NCBI RefSeq assembly: GCF_015832195.1
Contig: NC_052027.1
Coordinates: 11,156,149 to 11,220,148 of the forward strand
Reading direction: 5' to 3'
Source of the DNA: Motacilla alba alba
Taxonomy: Eukaryota > Chordata > Aves > Passeriformes > Motacillidae
DNA length: 64,000 bases
Positions 27,001-38,100 of this stretch are shown in pieces (positions within the stretch are counted from its first letter, which is position 1; every line of letters begins with the position of its first letter). The notes under the pieces are model-generated. The model made no database searches, was not told the DNA's origin, and saw nothing but the letters and a program-made list of their open reading frames with translations. The translations under genes were made by a program, and so were the position numbers.

Positions 27001-30000
27001 CATGCTGTGTGCAAACTCCTGAGAGAGCAGCAGGGCTCTCTGCATCTCATAATAAACTGACTTGAGCTGAGCATGGAACAAACACACACAGAGGCACACA
27101 AACAGTGCACCTGTTGGGGCTGTATGAGCAAGTGCCTGCAGATACCAGCTAATCAATCAGCATCTGTGAGCTGGGAAAAAGGGAAAGACAGAGCTTGCAG
27201 GAAAGGGCTTTTAGTTTGTTCTAGCAGGGTTTAGCTTATGCCTTTATTGTGATCATAAACCAACACACTACATCTGCAAGTCACGGGCTCATCCAGTGTG
27301 CCAGTGGTTGTTTCTGAGTTTGCCTGTCCAATGGCAGATGCCCCTTGAACAGGTGAGAGTCGACATTCTGTAATGTGTGTTTTTCCCCAAATTAATGCCA
27401 AAGCCTCTTGGAAAAATTAGCATATCCATCATTTCTGGGCCAGCGGTGTTTCACTTTCTCCCATGCCAGACCTTGGCTGGAACCTTCTCTGTCCATCTCC
27501 ACTGTTTATTAAAGAGCTGTCTGGAAACTGGGTGACAAGAACTTGCAGTGTAACAGTGCTCAGGATGCAGCAGTTGTGTTGGTTAGTGCCATCTTCCCAT
27601 CCTAGTGCAGTCCAGCCAGGAGGGCTGTTCAGGTGCTTACAGCTCTGCCTTTGTTGACCTCAACTCACCTGAATTCCAGCTCGTGAAGACAGTATGGAAA
27701 TATGTTACAGCAGGTGTGGATCCACAGATACAGGTGAGTCACTGCAAACAGCTACATCTACTGTGCTGCAGCAGGGATGCACTCTGAACTTCCTAGTATT
27801 TTTCCATCTCCTGAAATACTTTTCTACTTAACAAAGCAGAGCCAAAATTGGATCAGGCTTCTGCTGTATTTTGCATCTATTATGCAGTTCTTGCTGCCAT
27901 CACTGATTTAATGTCTCCATTATCATGGAGCACTGGTCTGCCAAGGATTCCAGCCATCCAGCATGCCCCTCGGCCTCTACTAAACATTTGTGAGCAGCCT
28001 TAAGGGGCTGCTGAGCTCAGCATTTTTACAGCAAAAGCACCTTGGAAGAGCTTGTGCTCCCTTCTGCTCATTTTGCAAGTCACTTCTCTCTAAAGGAGAG
28101 GTAAGGCTGTTGGGGGAACCCAGAGGAAGTGCCAAGTTTCTTCTCTGGGTGATCTAGTGCTCAGGGAGATCTGACAGTAACTGTCCTGTCTAAAAGATGC
28201 TGAAGAGCTTCAGTCCCACCAAATCCCACAGAAACACATATGTAGGAGTACCATTAGAGCCTATGAGTCAGTGACTGGCTCTCCTCAGAGGCAAGAGTTA
28301 CCAGCCCTTTTCGGGTACAGGCTGATCCCTCCACTCTGAAAATACATACCCACATTCCAGCTTAGTCAGCAATTAAAATAGTTTTTCTGAAGATGACATT
28401 AGCCTTTTCAGTTTAGTAAGAAAAGTTACAAACCACCTCTGGGTTCTACCCAGTGAAGATACTTTGCCCATTAAAAGATAGGAACTCCCCCTCACCTTCT
28501 TAAGTCACTGTTCATGGAGAGAGTTTTATGTCTGGGCTCTGAGGCTACTAACAAGCCTTAATTGCCCTGACCAGGCTCTCCAGGGCCTCTATCCACATCT
28601 ATGCCCTGGTGCTCTATTTAAGCTCAGCCTGGGGCTTATGTGAACTTTGAGGGGGGAAAATATGGGTATATGTCTCCCTGTGCCTGCTCCAAGTACCTAT
28701 TGCTTTGGGCTGTGCTCCACAGACTGCCTTCCTGATCTTGGTCATCTTCTACTATGGAACTGCCAAGTGATTCCTGGATGATGGCTGCCATCAGCAGACC
28801 TTGACTCTGACCTAGGCACTGGCTGCTTTGGTGTTGGTCTGGCTTCATCACTGTGAGCTTCTCTGGGGATCTGGACTTCTGGTTGAATCTGGGTCTCATC
28901 TCTGAGCTGCTCATCTGTCTTGGGTACTGGGGAGGCTGTCCTGCTGGCTGCTGTGCTCAGCTCCCTGCTGTGTGCTCCTCAAACCTGGTACAATGAGGAT
29001 TTGACAGTAACTTCTTCAGGCTCTGGTCATATCTCTAGAACAGGCAGAGCTAAGACTAAACCTCCTGTGCCTTGTCATCAACCCCTGGGCTTTATCTTGC
29101 TTGTCCTTCTGCCCTAGCTAAAAGCTTTAGAAGATCTGAGGCTTGCTGCCCTCATGACATCTTCATTTCTGCAGATTTTTCATCCCTTCCAGAAAGGAAT
29201 TTGTTTACTGTCTGAGTTGATAAGCTCACCATAGAGATAAAGGGGTTCTCTAATCTGTAGAGAGGTCCAGATTAAATTATGTGAATGGCCCTAAACAGAC
29301 GTACTCCTTTCTCCTTCCTGGCTGGAGGCGCAGAAGTCACCACTTGTGTAAATGGAGGGCTGTGACCATCCCTCTGCACACCAGCTGTGACAGAGCAGTG
29401 TGACCTGGGTGCCATTGCCCTCAAGTGAGGAGCCCTGTCCCCTGGGCTGTGAGGAAACCTGTGTGAGATTTCAGCAGGAGAGCTGTCTGCCTCCTTGCCC
29501 CAGGTGACTCTGTTAAAGGTTATTCTGGCCCCTTAATCAAATTCAATAGAGCTCTGTTTTGCTCTGCCCTCTAAGAATCCGCTGAGGTTTGCTGTCAGAG
29601 TGGCTGTTAGTGCAGCAATCAGCTCCACTTCAGTGAGGAGAGAAACGCGAACCTTTAGGGGTGGGAGGCAGCAGGGGCATGTGGAAACGGGGAAGTAAAG
29701 CACAACTTGTGCTTGTTCTGCCCTGCCCTGCACACCAGGGATGGGAAAGAAGCAGGGCTGGCAGCAGCACTGTGTCCCAGGTGGGCAGTGTGCTGTCCCT
29801 TAAGGGGAACAAACTGATGCAGAGATGAAGAAAGTCTCAAACTGATAGAGAAAATCTTGTTGGGGCTCTAAACAGAGCAGAATCTCTTCTCTCCTAATTA
29901 CAGCCTATTCTGGAAGGCATCAGTTGCTCCACGTCTCTCCTCTTGAAGTGTTTGTTATAGATCTTCCCCAGCAGGATTTTGGATGAGAGCAGGACCTGTG

Positions 30001-32400
30001 TGTTTTGCCCAGAGAATGGCTGCATGCCTGGGCTATGCAGGAATAGAGCAGGTACCCGCCCCTGCTTGGTACAGTCAAAAGGTTTCATGGTGTCCCAGAA
30101 TTAAAAAGGCTAAGTCAGCAAATGAGCTTATACAAAGCTTTTCAGAGGCTCTGAAGTAAATTCACATATTCTGGAAAAAGGGAGAGGTTAAATCTTTCCT
30201 TGTGCCTAAGGAAGGAAGGGCTGGACAGGGCAGGGAATTTTCCTTTTCTGGAGGGATGAGATGCCAAGAGGCTGTATAGTTGATAGAAGATTGTGTTAAA
30301 TTGCATGGTGTGCCACAAGCCCGCTGTGTCACCCAGCCTCTGCCCCAAAGAGCAGGCAATCAAGGTAATGGGAAAGGCCCATTTTTTCCTTCTGATCTAA
30401 GAATGGGCACAGATCACCTTTTGTTGCCCTGACAATTGTCAGTGGGCAAAGAAAGAAGGGTTAAACCCTTCTCCTGATGCTAGTGACATATTGCATTTTG
30501 TAACACTGCCAGAACTTAACATCTGACTGTTTATTTGTTTTGCTTATTGTTTACTTTCCTGCTCTGCTGAGCACAGGCAATAGATCACTTTCACCTTTGC
30601 AGATGAACTCAGTTTTGCTGTATTTAGGAGAATAAAACATCTCACCAGCATATTTCAAGTTAATGAGTTGCTGCTTGTTTTTTTTTCATATGGAGTTTCA
30701 AAATAAGTTAAATTTCTCTTGAGATTAGACTTTGTGGTTAGTTTCTTTTTTAATTGACAAGTCTTAGTCACCAAATTCTTTCCCTTAGCTATCACCTCGT
30801 TCCTCTACCTCAGTAGTATTTGTTTGCAGGCATTTTGGAACAAAATGTGACCCTTACACTGAAATGGGAAAGCTGGCTGAATTTCCTGAAGGCAAAAGCC
30901 GTTACAGTAACTCACAGGGGGAGACAGCAGAAGGATTTTCAGTTTTGCCAGCCTAAAATACACACTTGCTTTCTGATTCTGCCTAACAGACGTAACTGTG
31001 AAATTGAACAATTTTGGGGAAGAAGAGAAAAGCACAGATAATGGTAATACCAAGAAAAATTTCTGAACAGCTTTGAAGCAGCTATAAAAAAAGCATTTAG
31101 TGCAATTGTAAAGCCTCTTTTACCAGTGCTCTGAACATCGTATGAGAATATACCCCAGGTAGGGAGGCTGGAGGGAGATCAAATGAGAAATGACAAGCCT
31201 TTGACTATAAAGCTGTCAATGCCTCAGAAGAGAGCCAAGCCAGCTGCACCTATTCCAGGGAGTGTGAAATGGAGATGCAGGGGCTGTGCTGGTTGAAGTT
31301 GGTGCTGCTTTTTAAAGAGAGCTGGTGCTGCCCATCTCTGCTGGCTGTTTTCTGCTCCACTGGCAGCGCTGACCTGGCTGATCGATGTTGCCACTAATTT
31401 TATTTAATTTTCTTGCCTGAGATGTATCTTCTCCTTTCATACTCCCCCTTTGTTGCTCAGTCTGAGATTGATGTATAATGTCAAAATAAATCCAGGGAGC
31501 GCCATGAGCTTCTGAGATCTGGGAGCTGGATGTGGCAGGGTCAGGAGATCTGAAAGGCTTTTAGTTACCCACTTGTAGTAAGCCACCTGCATGCAAAGAC
31601 AGCCAAATTACCAGCAACAAAGTGAAAAATGACAAGAGCATTCATTAAATGCCATGCCTGGGCTAGAATCTCAGTGCACTAAAGTGTTTTTATCTCATCT
31701 AATGGGTAAGGACAGCTCGGTAGTTCCTGCTGCATTTCCTGCTTGGTGGGGGCTGGGGGCTGCATTGATTCTGGGATAAAAAGGACTTTCAGAGCCCTGG
31801 ATGGATGTGGTCTAAAAGATGCCAAAAGCAAGTGCTTTGGTCCAAGCCTGTCAGCTTTGCCGTGCCAGGCTGGGGAAGGGGTGCAGCCAGTCTGTTACCT
31901 GCCCTGGTCGTGCTGGGGAAGTTGCAGCACTGGAGCAGATGATGGAAAGAAAGAGCTGGCAAAAACAGGCTAGCAACTGCACAAATGGGTGACGTGTCCC
32001 TGGGCCAGCCTGCTAGGAGCTGCTAAGGTCAGTATCAATAATAGCAAGTACCCTCAGGTGGCTGTTTGATTCATTACAGAGTTCAGCAGGTTATGCCACA
32101 CTGACACCTTTCTTTCTTTAGTTGTTGAAAAACAGCAAGTTCATGACAGAAAAAAAAATACCATCAATTTTTCTTTTGGGAGATTCACTCTTCAAACAAC
32201 AACAAAAAATAAATGTATTACAGAGAAATAAAGACTCTGGGGTGTTTTTAATGAACACTTACTTAAGGAATAAGAATGCTTGAATTTAAAATCCTGATCA
32301 CCCTCAGACCTATGTCCTGCTGTCTCAGTGACATGCTGGGTGGGAGAGGCAGAGTACCAGGCACACAGTACCCTGCAAGCATGAAGACATTTGGTGAGGC
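24011..32400. other. MCM2-PODXL2 intergenic region
   Basis: About 8 kb without a recognised gene. It holds a short (TG)n run near 25378-25396. The segment 28540-29120 includes a TATA-like CTCTATTTAAG word in a setting that could be an old LTR, but I cannot name it. Confidence 0.6.
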
Positions 32401-32559
32401 CATGACAGTACAGCTGTTTCCTCAGTTGGAACTTGCAGTGTTGGATTTTAGCATCCCCTGCCCTCCTAGAATGTGTGATGAGAAAGTTGTTTTGAAACCA
32501 AAGAGAATGGTTCCTAGCCACTGCTGAGGAAAACCTGAAAACATGAGCTGAGTGCCTAG

Positions 32560-33000
32560 TGAGAAGGGACCGCAATGCTTTTGGGTCCTTTGGTTTGGAG
32601 TCATATTATATTTGTGGCCTTGAACCAAGAGTTGCACAGCTTTTCTGGGGAGCCACAGGCTGCAGGCCTGCAGGAGGGGAGTGGGATGGCTGTACTTCAT
32701 CCAGCTGGCAAGAGGGGTTGAAGTGCAGGGAGCTGGCACGTGCTCCCTCACAACTGCTGTGGTATTGCAGGAGCTCTTGAGCCCTATTTCTGGACACCTG
32801 TCTGACAAAGCCCTCGCTTGAGTCATTTACTGTAATGTTGTGCCCTGAGGCCGCTAAGGATGTGTTTAATTTGAAATTTAGTGTAATTGGAGCAGTTGGT
32901 CTTGCTGCTGTAATAATGATTTTCGGCAGGATATTCAGCATGTTCCTTTGCTGTGCTATCCACCACAACTGCTGCAAGAGCTACAAACCCAAGAACTGCT
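32560..33000 (+). pseudogene. decayed copy of a CD9-like tetraspanin
   Basis: From 32793 an open frame reads DTC, then [26 protein letters not shown], then [16 protein letters not shown]. This is the end of the large extracellular loop and the fourth transmembrane segment of a CD9-type tetraspanin. Just upstream, in another frame, [10 protein letters not shown] (32752-32781) matches the CCG motif that opens this loop region. Weaker resemblance runs back to about 32560. The loop, CCG motif and TM4 are contiguous where CD9 genes have introns, so a processed copy is likely. It is broken by at least one frameshift, lacks one codon in TM4, and loses the normal short tail. The parent could also be a close paralogue such as TSPAN2. 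Confidence 0.72.
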
Positions 33001-33224
33001 GCAATACATATTATTTTTTAATAGAGCACACAGCAGTTTGCACAGAAGGGCATGAAAAAGGGGACATCAGCTGAATTAGTAGCAATGTGACAGTCTCGGC
33101 TATGGTGGTGACACACCATGGGATGGTTTTCCCAGCAGATGTCAAAGCAGCTGTCCCTGCTAGGGCAGAGGCTCCAACACAGACCCAGCTTCAGAAAACA
33201 GATGCAACACCCCAAGCCTCAGGA

Positions 33225-33930
33225 TGCAGTGAGTGATAAAGGAGCCAACAAGAAGAGATGCTCTGCTGGATCTCCTACTAAGCATCGATGAGAGGCTTGT
33301 TGGGGCTGTGAAGGTCAAAGGCAGCCTTGGCTGCAGTGACCTTGAAACGGTGGAGTTCAGGATCCCAACAAAAAACTGGGAAGAGCTGTATACCTGCATA
33401 TCTTTATCTGGCTGATAAACCAGAGGATCAAGCTTCCATCCAGAGGGACCTTGACAGGCTGGAGAAGTGGGCTGACAGGAACCTCCTGCAGTCCAGCAAG
33501 GCTTTCAAAGGGCTGCACCTGGGGAGGAACAATCTCATGCACCAAAATATGCTGGAGCCACCCACCTGGGAACCAGCTTGGTAGGAAAGGACCTGGAGGT
33601 TGTGGCAACACCAAATAAAATGTGAGCCAGAGATGTGCCTTTACCATACCGGTACTGATGGTATCCAGGGCCACATTTCCTTCCAGTGGTGCCCAGTGAC
33701 ACGGCCAGAGGCAATGGGCACAAACTGAAAGACTGGAGGTTCCTTCAGACCATCAGGAAAGACATTTCACTGTGAGGGTGAGCAGTGGCATAAGTTGTCC
33801 AGAGAAGGTGTGGGGTCTCCAACCTCGGGGATACTCAAAAGCCATCTATCTGGTCATGGTCCTAGGAAACTGGCTGTAGGTGACCCACCTGACCAGGGGC
33901 TCGGACCAGATGGCCTCCAGAGGTGGGGAA
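33225..33930 (+). mobile_element. CR1 LINE, internally deleted and 3'-truncated
   Basis: The left part translates to RRDALLDLLLSIDERLVGAV and GSLGCSDLETVEFRI, the end of the CR1 endonuclease domain. At about 33415 it jumps to IQRDLDRLEKWADRN and LHLGRNN, the end of the reverse-transcriptase region. CR1 3' sequence follows (GTGGTGCCCAGTGAC, GGCAATGGGCACAAACTGAA, GACCAGATGGCCTCCAGAGG). Most of the reverse transcriptase is missing, and the terminal 8-base repeats are absent. It cannot encode a working protein. Confidence 0.88.
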
Positions 33931-33989
33931 ATTAATTTGACCAGCGGGAGAAGTTTTCCAGGTGATGAAGTGAGGTGGGAGCTGAGGGG

Positions 33990-35180
33990 TGAGGGAGAAG
34001 CGGTGGCTCCGTTAGCCGCGGACAGCTAAAGAAAGCTCAGCAGGCGGATGCGGAGGGTCTCTGGTTTGGGGGCCGTCGCTGCCCCGCTGTTGCGGCTGAC
34101 AGGGCTCAGCCCTCCCGGGGGCTCTGCCCTGCCGGGGGCTCTGCCCTGCCGGGGGCTCTGTCCCTGCCGCCGGCGGGGGCTGATCACCCGCGCCCGGCGC
34201 AAGCAGCCGCGCCGCCGGCACTCGTTGTGGGCACCGGGGCCGGCGTGCGGGGACCGGGGCCGGGGGGCGCCGGCCGGGTGGGCGGCGGCTCCGCAGCCAG
34301 AAATTAGGAGCAAACCGAAGGCTGCGCTCCGCCCCTGCCCCGCCGCTCGGTCCGCGCAGCCGGCGGGCAGTGCGGACCCCCCTGCCGGCTCCCCGCCCCC
34401 GGAGCGGCGGCGGCGGCGGGAGGAGGCGGCGCCGGGCGGCGGGATGCGGAGCGGGGCCGGGCGGCGGGCGGGCGCGGCGGCGAGGGGCAGAGCCCGGCGG
34501 GCGGCGGGGCGGCCCCGCTCCCCGTGAAGAGGCGGTGCGGCAGGGCAGCGGCCGCCGCCATGCAGCCCTTGCGCCGGGCCCCGGCGTTGCTGCTGCTTCT
34601 GGCCGCCGGTGAGTGAGGCTGGCGCGGGGGGAGTCGCTGCCATCCCTACGGGCTGGGCGGCGGGTGGGTGTCCATCCCTCCGCGGGCACCGGGACCCCCG
34701 GCGGGAGGCGGGTCTGCTCACCCCCCATCCCGGGGAACAGCGGTGCGCCGTGGCTCCGATGCCCCGGGGCGCCGGGACCTCTGCAGCGGGCAGGACTCCA
34801 TCACCCCGCCGTTCCCCGCAGGCACCGCTGACCCCGGGCACCGGGACTTGCGGCGGCTCCCATCTCCCACCCCTGCGTGCCTGGCACTGCCCCCCACCCG
34901 GGCATCAGAGCCCTCTGGGGCAGCCGCTCTCTGCGCCGGGACCCCCGGGGCTTGACAGGGCCCCCCCGCGTTCCCGGCATGGTGGGCTGGATGCACGTGG
35001 GTTGCTCTCCCGGCTCTCCTGCCCCGGAGATGGGGCACCCGGCCCGGGACCCGCGGGGCACCGGCAGCGGGGGGCGGCGGTCGCGGTTCGGCCCGGCCGG
35101 GGCGGTCTCGGCTGCGGCAGCGCTGCCCCACACCGCCCGTTTGGGTGTCGGTGGCTTCGTCTGGCGTCGTGGTGATTTTG
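33990..35180 (+). promoter_or_regulatory. PODXL2 promoter CpG island
   Basis: Strongly GC- and CpG-rich segment over the first PODXL2 exon, with many GC-box-like GGGCGG words and no TATA box. Three tandem copies of a 17-bp unit (CCGGGGGCTCTGCCCTG) lie at 34115-34166. A possible 27-codon upstream ORF runs from 34444 to a TGA at 34525-34527, ending 32 bases before the main ATG, if the transcript starts far enough upstream. Confidence 0.8.
34560..34608 (+). CDS. PODXL2: PODXL2 exon 1, start of the signal peptide
   Basis: The ATG sits in a strong context (GCCGCCGCC before it). Sixteen codons, MQPLRRAPALLLLLAA, plus one base precede the donor GTGAGT. Confidence 0.92.
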
Positions 35181-38100
35181 CGAACTACCGTGAAACTGAT
35201 ACAAAGAACGGGCCACCACAAATTGCTCCACGATTCCCCAAGAGCCTTCTCTTGAAATTTGGAGGAGAGGTAGGGTGCCAGGGAAAGGCAGTTAAGTGCA
35301 GGAATAAATTATACTCGGAATAGTTGTGAAGGCTCTGCTTCTATTTTTAAAAAGTCTGAGGAAATTTCCCAACAAAGGGATCCCCCAAAGACCCATGAGG
35401 CTGAGATTGTCCTCTTCCTCCCTAATCCATCCCTTTGTACAGAAATCTGGTTAGTGTGGAACAGGAGTTCTGAACGGGGACATTTGAAGTGTGGGGGAGT
35501 CTTTGTCTTGAGTCATTCTGACAGGGAAGGAAGGGCTGACTTACCAACCAGTCACTGTCTTCCAGCACGACCAAGCTGTGAAACAGTGACATCCAGTCCC
35601 CTGGCACATCTCTCTTATTACCCCAATCTCCTGAAAATGTTCATGGGGGAATGTGTCATCTGCAGAGCCGCTCTGTCCATGGGCTGTTAGTCTCTGTCAT
35701 CTGAGGCTCCTGAAAGAGAAGAGATAAAGCCTTATAGGTTCGCAAACAATAGTGAGCTTAAAGAGCAAAATGGATCTGAAAACCTGTTGGGGTTTTGTGC
35801 CAATACTCTGTGGCACAGAAGCACTAAATCTTTCCGGAGCTGAGGAGGGAGCCAGTTCTGTGGTTTCCTCCAGGCAGGTTCTCCACACTAAGGGAATACC
35901 TTGGGCACAGCTGGCAAAGGTTCTTCAGCTGCATCTCAGCAGGAAACCCCTGTGCCCAAATTCAGCCAAACCTCTGCCTCTTCCAGAGAAGAGTGTAAGA
36001 TGTGGGGGGGGGGAGCTTCCACAATCCCACCCTGCCAACCTGCCAGCGAGGGTTGACCCCATCCCCATAGCTGGAAAGCTATGTTTGCTCTGCACAGGAA
36101 GGAGAGGGAGCTCATGGTGGTTTTAAAATGTGGCAGCCAAAAGGACCACCACTGGTACTGCTGTGCTGAGGGGAGGTTATGCTTCCTATTCTGCTGAGGC
36201 TGCTGGAAACTTTCTAGTAGTGTTGTCCAGCTGGTGGTGATATGGAGGATTTGGGTCCTTGGCTTTCCCTGTGATCCTCTCTGCTGTCCTAGCAGGGAGA
36301 GGCATAGGGCTGGGAGGTGAGAAGTAGCTTCCAGGGACAGCTCAATTCCTAATCTAGTGAAATTTGTAATCCTGGTGGGCTGTGGCAGTACTGTGGGGCT
36401 GGACTTGGTAGGCCAGGTCTCCCCAGACCAGTGGGCTTCTACCTAGATGGGAGGTCACAAGTGGAGATGCAGACTGCTGGGAATTTGCACCTCAAGCTTT
36501 GTTCTAGGTAGCAACTTTGCTTGGTGGTTCAGGATCAGTTTCAATCTGAAATAATTCAGTGCACTCTGGCCTCACTTCTCCAGGAGCACAGGACAGGAAC
36601 AGTTAATACCTGAGAGAGAGCTGGGTTGACTGTGTGCAGTTCCCACATTTCCCTGAGCTGGGAGCCTCCATAGACCTGCAGGGTGTGCTGAAATGGGACA
36701 TGTGCCTCATCAGGGTCCCATCAGACTGCTGGGCAGCACAAGTCTGTTGGCAGAGTTTGGAAACATCTCTCCAGGCTCTAGGGTATCTGAGCCTCTTCGG
36801 TTTTGCAAGTAGAAAAATGATGCAGGGGGGAAGGAGGGAATTGGTCTCCTTCCTCTTTTTGTCTCCCCAGGTGGTTGTCTGCATGTGGGCTGTTTAAGGG
36901 CTTTTTTTTCTTTCTGCCTGCTTAGAAGATGTCTTGTTAGCATTGTGTGAATGAGCCAGAGATGAGGGAGTATAGATCAGGATGAATGAAAATTCCCTGT
37001 AGTCAGTTTTTCCTTGGCCGCCTCACTGCCATAAGGAAATGTTCAATTAATTACAGGCATCAGGGGTAGAAATAACCACATTAAGCCCTCAAGGGGAAGC
37101 TGCCGGCGACGAGCTGCAGATCAGAGTGCACAGAAGTTTTCCCACTTGCTCTGCCGGGGAAGAAGCTGTGGCATTGTGTGGGTACCTGGGCGAGCAGCAG
37201 CACTGACAGCCCCGCTGCAGGGCTGGGGCAGAGGGGCTGCAGGAAGGTAAACCATGGCTCCCAGCTGGTGCTTGGGTGGACTGGCTCCTCATTCTTGCTG
37301 GCTGTTTGTTGAAACCAGGGCACTACTGAAACACGTAATCCCAAAAGAATGGAGAGAGGCTATTTGTCAGCCACACGAGCACAGCCTGCACCGAGGCCAA
37401 GAAAACACGTGTGTTGGTTTATTCAGAGGGCCAGGGATGCTGGCAAGGAAGGTGCACCCTGCTGGGGCTCAGATCGGTCCCTCACTGTCCCTGTGCCTGG
37501 TGAAGCCCTGTTGTGGTTACCAGGCTTTGGATGTACATTTTTGGTTGGGGTCAATTTGTTACTGCTGGGAAACCAGCTTTGCAGCCCTCCCTCTATATGC
37601 CAGCTGCAACCATGGCTCCTCTTGTCCTGCCTGGTGTTGTGAGGGTAGTCAGAACCTATATATGTGCCCTGGGACCATCAAACCTTTGCATGAGCTTTTT
37701 TTGCCTAGGATACCTGAGGCTGTTTGGGGAGTGGAGCCTCTTGGGGATGCAGTGTGTGGCAGGGTGGTTGTCATTGCTCTGCTGCAGGGGCTGCAGTGGA
37801 GTGTTTTGTGCTCAGTGTTATGCCAGGGGATTTAAGGACCTTTTGGCGTGTAAAAGGTTTCAGTTACATTTTGACAGGTGACCATGTCTCAAGGGAAGTC
37901 CCTCAGGCACCTGGGGTATTGCTTGCTCTGCCTGGGTAGGAAGGCTTTGCAGAAGAAGCGGGCAAGTGTCATTATTGAGTGTGCTGGAAATCAGAGTGAG
38001 CATTGTGGGGCACACAGTCCAGGCTGGGACAGAGTGAGGAGAAGCAGCATAGGCCTGGTGGGTCAGATGAAATGCTTTGGGCCTGTGAGAGGGCAAAGAA

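Noticed and set aside
28540..29120. LTR-like segment with CTCTATTTAAG
   Set aside because: No matching second LTR, primer-binding site or named family could be supported.
34026..34841. Long open frames on both strands (up to 271 codons) around PODXL2 exon 1
   Set aside because: They lie in a CpG island where stop codons are rare, have low-complexity Arg/Ala/Gly/Pro composition and no family signature.
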